Shown: in pieces, positions 1 to 11,900 of the stretch
Position numbering within the stretch: position 1 is the first letter of the stretch
How the letters are laid out: the number at the start of each line of letters is the position of its first letter
The notes under the pieces: generated by a model
What the model saw: the letters and a program-made list of their open reading frames with translations, nothing else
What the model was told of the DNA's origin: nothing
Databases searched by the model: none
Position numbers and translations under genes: made by a program
From: Edaphochlamys debaryana
Lineage: Eukaryota; Chlorophyta; Chlorophyceae; Chlamydomonadales
Direction of reading: 5' to 3'
Assembly (NCBI GenBank): GCA_016858145.1
Contig: JAEHOE010000157.1
Coordinates: 1 to 64,000, forward strand
Length of the DNA: 64,000 nucleotides

Positions 1-3000
1 ACCGCTATCATGAGCACCGTTCCCGCTATCGTGAGCAACCTCCACAGGTGAGTTCCTTGCATGGGACGCGAGGGACAGGGACCCATTCTACATTGCACAC
101 TGGGGGACAGGCTTGGGCGTGTGTGGGAGCCGGCGGCTCCCCCTCCCCCACGGCCCCGGAGGCCCCGCCAGGCACCCCGACCGCTATCATGAGCACCGTT
201 CCCGCCATCGTGAGCAGCCCTCTGCAGGTGTGTTCCTTGCATGGGGAACGCGAGGGGACAGGGACCCATTCTACATTGCACACTGGGGACAGGCTTGGGC
301 GTGTGTGGGCGCCGGCGGCTTCCCCCTCCCCCAAGCCCGGAGGGCCCCGCCAGCAGGCACCCTGACCGCTATCATGAGCACCGTTCCCGCTATCGTGAGC
401 AACCTCCACAGGTGTGTTCCTTGCATGGGACGCGAGGGACAGGGACCCATACTACATTGCACCACTGGGGGACAGGCTTGGGCGTGTGTGGGCGCCGGCG
501 GCTCCCGCCCCCGGCCCAGGCCCCGGAGGCCCCGCCAGGCACCCTGACCGCTATCATGAGCACCGTTCCCGCTATCATGAGCAGGCCCTCTGCAGGTGTG
601 TTCCTTGCATGGGACGCGAGGGACAGGGACCCATTCTACATTGCACACTGGGGGACAGGCTTGGGCGTGTGTGGGCGCCGGCGGCTCCCGCCCCCGGCCC
701 AGGCCCCGGAGGCCCCGCCAGGCACCCTGACCGCTATCATGAGCACCGTTCCCGCCATCGTGAGCAGGCCCTCTGCAGGTGTGTTCCTTGCATGGGACGC
801 GAGGGACAGGGACCCATTCTACATTGCACACTGGGGGACAGGCTTGGGCGTGTGTGGGCGCCGGCGGCTCCCCCTCCCCAGGCCCCGGAGGCCCCGCCAG
901 GCACCCTGACCGCTATCATGAGCACCGTTCCCGCTATCATGAGCAGGGCCTCCACAGGTGTGTTCCTTGCATGGGACGCGAGGGACAGGGACCCATTCTA
1001 CATTGCACACTGGGGGACAGGCTTGGGCGTGTGTGGGCGCCGGCGGCTCCCCCTCCCCAGGCCCCGGAGGCCCCGCCAGGCACCCTGACCTCTATCATGA
1101 GCACCGTTCCCGCTATCATGAGCAACCTCCAGAGGTGTGTTCCTTGCATGGGACGCGAGGGACTGGGACCCATTCTACATTGCACACTGGGGGACAGGCT
1201 TGGGCGTGTGTGGGCGCCGGCGGCTCCCGCCCCCGGCCCAGACCCCGGAGGCCCCGCCAGGCACCCTGACCGCTATCATGAGCACCGTTCCCGCCATCGT
1301 GAGCAGGCCCTCTGCAGGTGTGTTCCTTGCATGGGACGCGAGGGACAGGACCCATTCTACATTGCACACTGGGGGACAGGCTTGGGCGTGTGTGGGCGCC
1401 GGCGGCTCCCCCTCCCCAAGCCCCGGAGGCCCCGCCAGCAGGCACCCTGACCGCTATCATGAGCACCGTTCCCGCTATCGTGAGCAACCTCCACAGGTGT
1501 GTTCCTTGCATGGGACGCGAGGGACAGGGACCCATACTACATTGCACACTGGGGGACAGGCTTGGGCGTGTGTGGGCGCCGGCGGCTCCCGCCCCCGGCC
1601 CAGGCCCCGGAGGCCCCGCCAGGCACCCCGACCGCTATCATGAGCACCGTTCCCGCTATCATGAGCAGGCCCTCTGCAGGTGTGTTCCTTGCATGGGACG
1701 CGAGGGACAGGGACCCATTCTACATTGCACACTGGGAGACAGGCTTGGGCGTGTGTGGGCGCCGGCGGCTCCCGCCCCCGGCCCAGGCCCCGGAGGCCCC
1801 GCCAGGCACCCTGACCGCTATCATGAGCACCGTTCCCGCCATCGTGAGCAGGCCCTCTGCAGGTGTGTTCCTTGCATGGGACGCGAGGGACAGGGACCCT
1901 TTTACATTGCACGCTGGGGGACAGGCTTGGGCGTGTGTGGGCGCCGGCGGCTCCCCCTCCCCAGGCCCCGGAGGCCCCGCCAGGCACCCTGACCGCTATC
2001 ATGAGCACCGTTCCCGCTATCATGAGCAGGGCCTCCACAGGTGTGTTCCTTGCATGGGACGCGAGGGACAGGGACCCATTCTACATTGCACACTGGGGGA
2101 CAGGCTTGGGCGTGTGTGGGCGCCGGCGGCTCCCGCCCCCGGCCCAGGCCCCGGAGGCCCCGCCAGGCACCCTGACCTCTATCATGAGCACCGTTCCCGC
2201 TATCATGAGCAACCTCCAGAGGTGTGTTCCTTGCATGGGACGCGAGGGACAGGGACCCATTCTACATTGCACACTGGGGGACAGGCTTGGGCGTGTGTGG
2301 GCGCCGGCGGCTCCCCCTCCCCAGGCCCCGGAGGCCCCGCCAGGCACCCTGACCGCTATCATGAGCACCGTTCCCGCCATCGTGAGCAGGCCCTCTGCAG
2401 GTGTGTTCCTTGCATGGGACGCGAGGGACAGGGACCCATACTACATTGCACACTGGGGGACAGGCTTGGGCGTGTGTGGGCGCCGGCGGCTCCCCCTCCC
2501 CAGGCCCCGGAGGCCCCGCCAGGCACCCTGACCGCTATCATGAGCACCGTTCCGCTCTCTTGAGCAGGTCCTCCGTAGGTGTGTTCCTTGCATGGGACGC
2601 GAGGGACAGGGACCCATTCTACATTGCACACTGGGGGACAGGCTTGGGCGTGTGTGGGCGCCGGCGGCTCCCGCCCCCGGCCAAGGCCCCGGAGGCCCCG
2701 CCAGCAGGCACCCTGACCTCTATCATGAGCACCGTTCCCGCTATCATGAGCAACCTCCAGAGGTGTGTTCCTTGCATGGGACGCGAGGGACTGGGACCCA
2801 TTCTACATTGCACACTGGGGGACAGGCTTGGGCGTGTGTGGGCGCCGGCGGCTCCCCCTCCCCAAGCCCCGGAGGCCCCGCCAGCAGGCACCCTGACCGC
2901 TATCATGAGCACCGTTCCCGCTATCGTGAGCAACCTCCACAGGTGTGTTCCTTGCATGGGACGCGAGGGACAGGGACCCATACTACATTGCACACTGGGG

Positions 3001-4345
3001 GACAGGCTTGGGCGTGTGTGGGCGCCGGCGGCTCCCGCCCCCGGCCCAGGCCCCGGAGGCCCCGCCAGGCACCCCGACCGCTATCATGAGCACCGTTCCC
3101 GCTATCATGAGCAGGCCCTCTGCAGGTGTGTTCCTTGCATGGGACGCGAGGGACAGGGACCCATTCTACATTGCACACTGGGAGACAGGCTTGGGCGTGT
3201 GTGGGCGCCGGCGGCTCCCGCCCCCGGCCCAGGCCCCGGAGGCCCCGCCAGGCACCCTGACCGCTATCATGAGCACCGTTCCCGCCATCGTGAGCAGGCC
3301 CTCTGCAGGTGTGTTCCTTGCATGGGACGCGAGGGACAGGGACCCATTCTACATTGCACACTGGGGGACAGGCTTGGGCGTGTGTGGGCGCCGGCGGCTC
3401 CCCCTCCCCAGGCCCCGGAGGCCCCGCCAGGCACCCTGACCGCTATCATGAGCACCGTTCCCGCTATCATGAGCAGGGCCTCCACAGGTGTGTTCCTTGC
3501 ATGGGACGCGAGGGACAGGGACCCATTCTACATTGCACACTGGGGGACAGGCTTGGGCGTGTGTGGGCGCCGGCGGCTCCCCCTCCCCAGGCCCCGGAGG
3601 CCCCGCCAGGCACCCTGACCTCTATCATGAGCACCGTTCCCGCTATCATGAGCAACCTCCAGAGGTGTGTTCCTTGCATGGGACGCGAGGGACAGGGACC
3701 CATTCTACATTGCACACTGGGGGACAGGCTTGGGCGTGTGTGGGCGCCGGCGGCTCCCCCTCCCCAGGCCCCGGAGGCCCCGCCAGGCACCCTGACCGCT
3801 ATCATGAGCACCGTTCCCGCCATCGTGAGCAGGCCCTCTGCAGGTGTGTTCCTTGCATGGGACGCGAGGGACAGGGACCCATACTACATTGCACACTGGG
3901 GGACAGGCTTGGGCGTGTGTGGGCGCCGGCGGCTCCCCCTCCCCAGGCCCCGGAGGCCCCCGCCAGGCACCCTGACCGCTATCATGAGCACCGTTCCGCT
4001 CTCTTGAGCAGGTCCTCCGTAGGTGTGTTCCTTGCATGGGACGCGAGGGACAGGGACCCATTCTACATTGCACACTGGGGGACAGGCTTGGGCGTGTGTG
4101 GGCGCCGGCGGCTCCCGCCCCCGGCCAAGGCCCCGGAGGCCCCGCCAGCAGGCACCCTGACCTCTATCATGAGCACCGTTCCCGCTATCATGAGCAACCT
4201 CCAGAGGTGTGTTCCTTGCATGGGACGCGAGGGACTGGGACCCATTCTACATTGCACACTGGGGGACAGGCTTGGGCGTGTGTGGGCGCCGGCGGCTCCC
4301 GCCCCCGGCCCAGACCCCGGAGGCCCCGCCAGGCACCCTGACCGC
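1..4345. repeat. ~181-bp tandem satellite, about 24 monomers
   Basis: Monomers begin with accgctatcatgagcaccg (or the acctctatc variant) at about 1, 180, 365, 548, 730, 910 and so on to 4340, averaging close to 181 bp. Each contains the constant blocks ttccttgcatgggacgcgag and ggcgtgtgtgggcgcc. Because 181 is not a multiple of three and few stops occur, all six frames give long open frames whose peptides simply cycle through the three frames of the repeat; I do not regard them as genes. The array runs off the left edge and ends sharply at about 4345. Diagnostic variants recur about 1,445 bp apart, which points to an 8-monomer higher-order unit. Confidence 0.95.
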
Positions 4346-4347
4346 TA

Positions 4348-5961
4348 TGTTAGGTGAAGGGATTGGGGCGGTCGGGTCGGGGAGGGCGCGCTGCGGCGGG
4401 CCTCCCCAGGCCAGATCATGGTACCGTGGGCACGGTGCGTGATCTGGGGGAGGGGGAGCGGAGTCCGGGGCTCGGATTCGTGCCGCCCACGACTGCCGCC
4501 CGGTCGCCGCCGGCTGTGCTCAGTCCCCGACCTTCCCCCGAGGCCCCCTGAGGCCGCTCGGCCAGGTCCCACCTGTTTCCTGGCAAGCGGTGTGCGGCGG
4601 GAGCTGTGGGAGCGTGGAGGTGGAGGGCGTGTGCACTGCCTGCACTGCTGTACGACACGCACCTGTACGGCAGTGGGTGGCAAGAGGTGCGCCTATGTCA
4701 GGGGAAGGGATTGGGGCGGTCGGGTCGGGGAGGGCGCGCTGCGGCGGGCCTCCCCAGGCCAGATCATGGTACCGTGGGCACGGTGCGTGATCTGGCCAAG
4801 GGGAGTGGAGTCCGGGGCTCGGAATCATGTCGCCCACGACCGCCGCCCGGTTGCCGCTGGTGCGGCTTACCTCAAGCCATGTCGAAGGCTTAGGGGATGC
4901 AGTCTGGGCGTGAGGGGCGTGGTCGCGGGGCACAGATCACCTTGCGCTGTGCTTGCCGTGGTCGCCGGCGGACGGTCGCGGCCAAGGGCGTCGCCGTACG
5001 ATGCCGTACGCGGTCGGGGGTCCAGGCACTGTTATCAGCATGCCATAGGGATGTTACAGCCGCGAAAGCGCGGCGAGATACGCTAGCTGCCCCAGATCAC
5101 GTTGCTCTGACGGTCCAGCCGTCAGTAACCAGATCATGATCAGCGACGGTAAACCGTCAGTACAAATACCTCGGTCGGCGTGGACATCCTCTGCCGGCCC
5201 CGCAGCCCTCCCAGCAGCAGGCGGGTACCACTCGGCCCTTTTCCCTAGGGCCGCCTGAGTCCCGCCGGATTTGACGTTTGTGTGGTCTATGCCTCATATA
5301 AGAGTCCCTGGATGGGGACGAGCACCACGTGTCGCGAGACATGCCGACTTGCCGACCTCCGATGCGCATTGCTGGCACCCTGCCTTCTTCTCTCGCGTTG
5401 CGACAGCGCGCTCAGCTGCATCCCCTTTCTTCATCGTCCGGACTACGCTGCACGGCCCCGCCCTGCGAGCGCAGAACCCTCCCGCGGCAGGCGCGGTGCG
5501 GCAGCTAGCTAGGACACTTTCTCTTCACGCAAAGGGAGGGCCCGCCCTCCTAGCCCCTCAACGGATTACTGCTTGCACTTTCACACTGAATTCCGCCCAG
5601 CGCCTCCGCCCGAAAGTACACGTACGTGCCCCGTGGCGGACTCCACAGCACCCTGGTGGCAATCCGCTCTATCTACTACCCGAGCGCTCTCTGATAGCCA
5701 GGATGCTTGTGTGATGGAGCTCCCCACACATAGTGCATGTGGAATGACCGACCCCAGCCGGCAGCCCGGCCGCCCATTCAGCAGGTCGTTAGAAGCGATG
5801 TAAATACGTCTAATTACGTCTCTGATGAATGTGTCTCGTCCGTTCCTTGTGGCAAGGGACCATGCCACACATGCCACACATGCATCCAGCAACGCCGCGC
5901 CGCCTACGACGCCGTAGAGGGCACGAAAGCAAACACCGACATATCTACGCCGCCATACGCA
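4348..5961. other. Intergenic, with a ~150-bp direct duplication
   Basis: No gene is supported here. A block starting ggggcggtcgggtcgggg and running through ccagatcatggtaccgtggg occurs at about 4349-4500 and again at about 4697-4848, offset 348 bp, nearly identical over at least 100 bp. Two small perfect-arm hairpins (GACGG..CCGTC types) lie at about 5109-5158. The remainder down to the stop codon of the minus-strand M11 gene at 5962 would hold its 3' UTR; I see no clear TGTAA signal. Confidence 0.6.
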
Positions 5962-8900
5962 TCACGCTTGAATCTTGAGGTACAGACAAGAGCCCGGTGA
6001 GGCCACATTGGGGTTGGAGTTTGTCCGAAAGGGGAACCCGAGCGTGTAGTCCTGCAGGCCCCATGTGTAGTACGCCGGCAAGCGGCCCAACACGAAGCCC
6101 TGGCTGTGGAGAGGCAGGGACGGAGGGCGGAGGGCGGAGGGCGGAGGGCGGAGGGCGGAGGGCGGAGGGCGGAGGGCGGAGGGCGGAGGGCGGAGGGCGG
6201 AGGGCGGAGGGCGGAGGGCGGAGGGCGGAGGGCGGAGGGCGGAGGGCGGAGGGCGGAGGGCGGAGGGCGGAGGGCGGAGGGCGGAGGGCGGAGGGCGGAG
6301 GGCGGAGGGCGGAGGGAGTGGGGTACGTACCGTACGTATGGGAACATAGGGCTAACCCGTGCTAATAACCCGTGCTGCGGCCCGCCCGCCCTTCGCCACG
6401 TACCCCGGCCACCCACCAGTTCCCGTAGCTGTCGCAGCCGCCCTGAGGGTCACTGGTTCCGCTCAGGTAATCCAAGAGAACGTCTTCAGGGTAGGGGTGG
6501 TCCATGTCCAAGGTGACCTTCAGGACGGCGGTTAACGGGGTTCGCAGGGGCAAGGTGGGTGGTAGATCAGGATGTTGAGAGTTGGTCGCAAAGGCTTGCA
6601 GCAGACCTGCTCAGCCTAGTTTGCGGTGCCGGGGACCGTGGGTCGGCGGGTGGGATACATGGGGGAATGAAGCCGGACAGACTAGCTAGAGCAATACTGG
6701 CCCTTCGGGGCCCCCTGTTTACAAGGGCCATTTCGGCCCTCGGGGGGGCGCCCGGTTTCAGTCTCACTCTTCTGTGACCGGGGCCTTTCGTGCCATTTCC
6801 GGCTTTGCTAGCTGTGCTTTGTAAGCATTTCTGCCTGCTAGCAAGCGCGCCGGCAGTCCACCGGGTGCTGGGAGCTGTGACAGGCGACAAGGGGCGGACA
6901 ACACCCGCCCCTGGGAGCTCGCTTGGACAGAGCGACGGTTTCCATGCGCGCTAGCTGCAGGCATGTGGTGGGCTGGGTGGGCGGGGCGCTTGGGCATGGG
7001 GTGCGGGCGCGGTGTGGGCATGGGCTGCGGCGCGGGCTTATGCTCCAGCTCGGGCAGGCAGCATACCTACCGTGTAGCCCGGGAAAGCGGGGCAGGGTGT
7101 GACTGCAGATGGGGATAGAGGGCGGGGTTGCAAGCGTGAGGAACCGGAACCGCGACAACATGTGTAGGGGTGCCACAGCGCACTGGACTCACGTGACAGT
7201 GCCCCGTCCGCCCCTCTCCATCGCCCTTCACTCACCCAATCGAATGCCGTACACTTCGACCTCGTGCAAGTTCTGTGGGCAGACGATGAGGCGAGTGCAA
7301 GGTCGGGAGGGATGTATCTGGCCATGATGATGATGATGATGTGTTGCAGGCATGTGGATCCCCACCGACTCTCCCTACCCCCCTTCAACACGCGCATACC
7401 AGCATATAGGAAGTTGCGGACGGGTTTAGATTCTGCGGGACAGGGCACAATGAGATTGTGACAAATTGTTTTGCACGTGGTGGGGACACCCTGCGCACAA
7501 GCAGTCCGCAACCTGCGTGTGCCATTAATGTATGCTTTCGCTTTTAGCCCCCGCCGCGTAGCGGCTTCTGCGGGGGGCGTGGCGTGCGCGCGGGCCCTGC
7601 CCGGCTTCGGCGCTGCACACCGAGGGTGTATGTCGTGGTCGTATGCGCATCCCTACACTATGTTGTTGTGCGGGGAGACTTATCGACCCGGCGTGAACTC
7701 CACATGTTGGAAACGCGGTCGCACCGCCTCGCACCCATCGCCCTAGCATCGACGCAGATAACCGTGACTAATGATGCCTTGCACATTGGCGCTGTACGCG
7801 AGGTAGGTCCGACAAGTTTGCGTCCAGCGTTTGCGAGCATGTTGCTTGGCGGTGCCGACTACGGGCAAACCTCGCCGCGCAAGCCAAGACCGATTGCGAT
7901 GTTGCTATCTAGCGGTTTACAGTTCAGACCGTCAGGGGAGCAGTACGTGCAACACATTGTCGCGGGTCATGACCCGGTCACTTTTTGTGATTCGCCCCCG
8001 CGTCCATCCTCCAACCCCTGGTTCCCCCGAAGCGCGCCGTACGTCCCCCCCCGGTAGCCCCGAAGCTTCGTGCGGAGCGCGCCGCACGTACCCCGTGTAT
8101 CCCACCGTGCCTGCACGCATGGACGTTTGTTCCGCTTCCAGTTCTATCCAGCCCATGTTCTCGCTAAAACTCGACACGTGTACTGCACGGCAGTTGGTCC
8201 TGTTTATCCTACCTGTTGCACGTCCATCCAGGACTCCTCCCTTCGTTTGGCCCCCCCCCGCTCGTCCGCCCTTTCTCTGCCCCATGTGCCCACCTGTATG
8301 TGCACCCAGCGGCCGGCAATGGGGCCGCTCGTGGGCAGCACCTCGATAGACGCCCCTGTGGCCAGCGGCTGGGTTTGCTTCCTGGGGGTCAGGGAAGGGT
8401 TATCACAGGGATTGCAGTAGGATGATACGCACATGAAAGATGGAGCCCCACTAGCCCCGCCCGCCCAGGCTTTGTTTGCTGCGCCGCGGCTCCCCCGCCC
8501 GCCGTTCCGCTACCTACGCCCACGTCCACGTATCCCACACACCAGAACAAGGCGTTCTGGTACAGAACCTCCCTTGGCGTGTCGATGGTCAAGGAGACGT
8601 TGCCCACCCGCACCTGCGACATGGAATGAGGCAGTGGCGCACAGGCGCAGCCAACGAGGGAGTGGCCCACATGCGTAGACTACGTAGACGTCTAGATTTG
8701 GCAAGAGCGGCCTAACAAATAGCTGAGATGAGAGCTGCAGGCACCCGTCCACGCCACCAGTTTTAGTCGACAACCCTCACCGTGGCGTTGGCAAGGCGGT
8801 CGCCGTAACCGTCCGCCCGGTTGACGATCACAACGGACATGACCTGGGATGAGGGCGGGGCGGGCTGCGAGGGACGCGGGAGGGGGATCCATCAGGGGAT

Positions 8901-11900
8901 GGGGGCTTTCCGAGCTCTTGTCGGGCCCTGGCCGGACCACAGGTGCAGCACGCAGGCCGCCCGCAGCCGCCCAGGCACCCTTTCGCTATCCCTGTAAGGG
9001 CCCCTCGAGTTACCCCGCGCGAAATCTCTCTCTCGTTAACAGCTATAGCTGCTCGATCGTGCGCCCCCCTTGCCCGCCCCCCTCATCACCCACCTTGATG
9101 AGGTACCCCAGGAACACGGACAGCCAGGGCTGCGTGTCCAGGAACCCGTTGTAGTCCTTACTGCCCGAGTAGAAGAACTGGGGGCGGGGTTGAGGGGGGC
9201 CATGGAATCCCGCCGGGAGCGTTTCAGGACACATGCCGCAACCGGCTACCGCACAGTCATCCCGGTACCCCTTTGCCAAGCTCCTCCCGGTTACCCTGTC
9301 CCCTTTTCATAGCTACCTACCACTGCCATCCCGTGTCCACCCTGTTGGGGTGGGGTGGGGTTGGTCCCCCTGCTCCCTCTGCTCCTCTCGCTAGGTATTT
9401 ATCAATCCCGCCCTCTGGCCTGATCCTCCTGCCCCCCACCCCGCCCAGCCTCCCTGCCCGACCCCGCCTCCGCTCACCCTGCTGGGGTCCACCCTGTTCC
9501 CATCCACCGCATACTCCGGCCCACAGAAGCGCGAGCCGCTGGCGTTGAGGTAGGCGCACGGCGCTCCGTCGAAGACGGAGGAGGCGAAGGCGGGGCGGCG
9601 GAGCGCGTAGTTGCGGCCGTACACGTCTTCACGTTGCGTCGGGGAATGAAGTAAATGAAGTAATTAGTCAGGAGGAGTGGTACTAGCAGCGGCTCGGTGC
9701 TTGAGGATGGGACGAGGCGGGGCGGGCTGGATACCATACAGGGGTGGAGTGGGACCCACGCACTCGGAGGCCTAGGCAGGCCCGCTTGCGGCGGTTGATG
9801 TGCACAACGATCTGCTGCGTGCTGCCGTACGATGCTTACATGAGGGGAGCGGCGAGGGCGGCCGCGGTGACGGCGGCTTGGGCGACGGCGGGGCTGCGCA
9901 ATGGGGAAGGGCACACAGTCCTTGAACCGGTAAAATCACACACGAGCACCGCCAAACTTCAGACTCGGGGCGGGCCGTACGTTTATCATGACAACTAACC
10001 TGGCTGCTGTACCATCCTCGCCCATGCATCATGGGTCCGTCTATCAACATGCACTCTGCCGGCGGCTCACGGGGTGGGAAGAGGCGCGCGTAGAGGCACA
10101 CCCCCTTGGCCTGCTGCGCCCGGGGCACCGCGGAGGTCTTGGTGAAGCCGTAGGGGGGCAGGGCGTTGGGCAGCCAGCTGAAGCCGCGGCAGGAGGGGTC
10201 CAGGCCGCAGGCAACCTGCGTACAAGACAGTGCCAAAGGTGGGTGGGGGAGGGAACCAGCGGGCGTGGGCAGATGAAAGGGGCACTGGGAGGTAGACAGG
10301 TAGTGCGTGCGGCGTGGGTCAAGGCCCCCGAGCTGGGAATTGCCCCGCCTCTCTGCCCTACAGCCCCACTGCTGATCCCCAGACCCCTTTGCCTCCTGAC
10401 CCCCTTAGTCCCACGACCATTTTTCCTTCGGGGGCTGAGTCGCTCGCGCGGAGCGGCTTCTGCAAGGGGCGTGCGTGCGGGCCCTGCATGCCAGGCTTCG
10501 GCGCGGCACACCGAAGGTGGCATGGAGCCGCGCATGCACCTGCCTCCCGCACCCAGCCCGCGACACAAACAGCTTTGAAATTGTTATATCTTCACTGTGA
10601 CCTTGAGAGCGAGCAGATCATGGGTTTGGCGCGAACTCAACAGGTGCATCTCGCGGTCGCACCAACTCGCACCCCGGGTCCAGCTAGTGATCCTCGTATA
10701 TCGTTTGAGTGATGCGTTACACGCTGAAGCTAAGGATGACGTGGCTTCTTCAAGTTTGAGCGCAGAAGGATGTTGCGGTGCCGACTTCTGTCAGACCTCG
10801 CCGACCAAGCCCGCCGGAACGAGCGCGATGTTGCTAAATGACCATAAACAACTCAGATTCGTTAGGGTGCAAGTAGATTAGCACTTGTTCGCGGGTCGGC
10901 GTGGAATTGTGTTCCGCCCCGCGACCATCCTCCGGGCCCCGGTACCCCCGAAGCTTTGTGCGGAGCGCGCCGCACACCCACACGTGCTCTGCACCCTGCC
11001 CGCACGCATGCTCTGCCTGCTGCCCAGCCGTTTCAAGGCTCCGCCCATTCTTCCAGCTTCGAGGAAGCTGTCACCCTACTTGTGCAGCCTGGCTTCGTGC
11101 TTCCCGCCGCTGCGCTCTCCCTTCCCCCCTCCCTCCGAACCCCTCGCTTGCCTGCATGGCGCTTAGGTCCAGCTGTACGGTTTCGCCGTTGAAGGCCGCG
11201 TCGGTATCCGCATCAGACGTGGAGACGTAGCCGGGCAGAGGCGGGCAACTGCGGGCAGCGTGAGGGCGTGCGTGCAGAGTGGGGTGTGTGCGGCGGGGCC
11301 CCCGGCACTGAGTCGTGCGTGGGGTTGAAGACGGCGGCGGGTGGGCGCGCGTTCAGGAGCTAGCATGGTAAGTGTGCTGCGCGTGCTTGGCGCGCGCTCA
11401 CTAGGTGGGCACGGGCGGCAGCTTGGGCAGGCACTGGGCGGCAGCAGTGGTGGTGTAGAGGCACAGGTCCACCCGCATGCGGCTGCCGCCGTCCAGCAGG
11501 TCTGGGGAGGCGGCGAGGGGGCGGGGGGGGAGTGGCGGGGCCACCAGGCAACGTGCATATCATATCCGTTCATCATCCCGTCCTCGATCATGTCTCATCC
11601 ACCCACTCGTCCCCCATCCACCCGCCGCTGTGTATCCATCCCACCTCGCGTCTGCAGCACCAGCTTGAGGCCCGCCAGCTCCGGCACCTCCGGCATGGCC
11701 GCCAGGTCCAGGGGGCCCCGGCCCGGGCCCAGCAGCCTGACCAGGTTGAACCGCGGGTCCTCCCCGGCCGCGGGGCTCGAGTCGGCGGCCGCCTGCGTCG
11801 TGTGGAGGTGCAGCTGGCCGTCGCTCTCGGGGGGCAGGGAGGCGTCGGGCGCACGGGCCACGCGGTACGATAGGTACAGGTTGCTGCGGCGGAAACGAAC

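Noticed and set aside
1..4345. CRISPR-like array
   Set aside because: Repeats are long, contiguous and without unique spacers, in a eukaryotic genome; this is satellite DNA.
26..4442. Numerous open frames of 60-400 codons on both strands
   Set aside because: They are frames of the 181-bp satellite; the same peptides recur cyclically in all frames and have no conserved start or domain.
6106..6516. Repetitive EGGGRRA and RPPPSAL open frames
   Set aside because: Produced by the 7-bp tandem repeat within an intron.
11401..11403. TAG stop ending the first M11 gene at this point
   Set aside because: The TAG overlaps a GTGAGC donor (TA|GTGAGC). Splicing there joins in phase to a PAN-like exon at 11152-11248, so the stop is removed.
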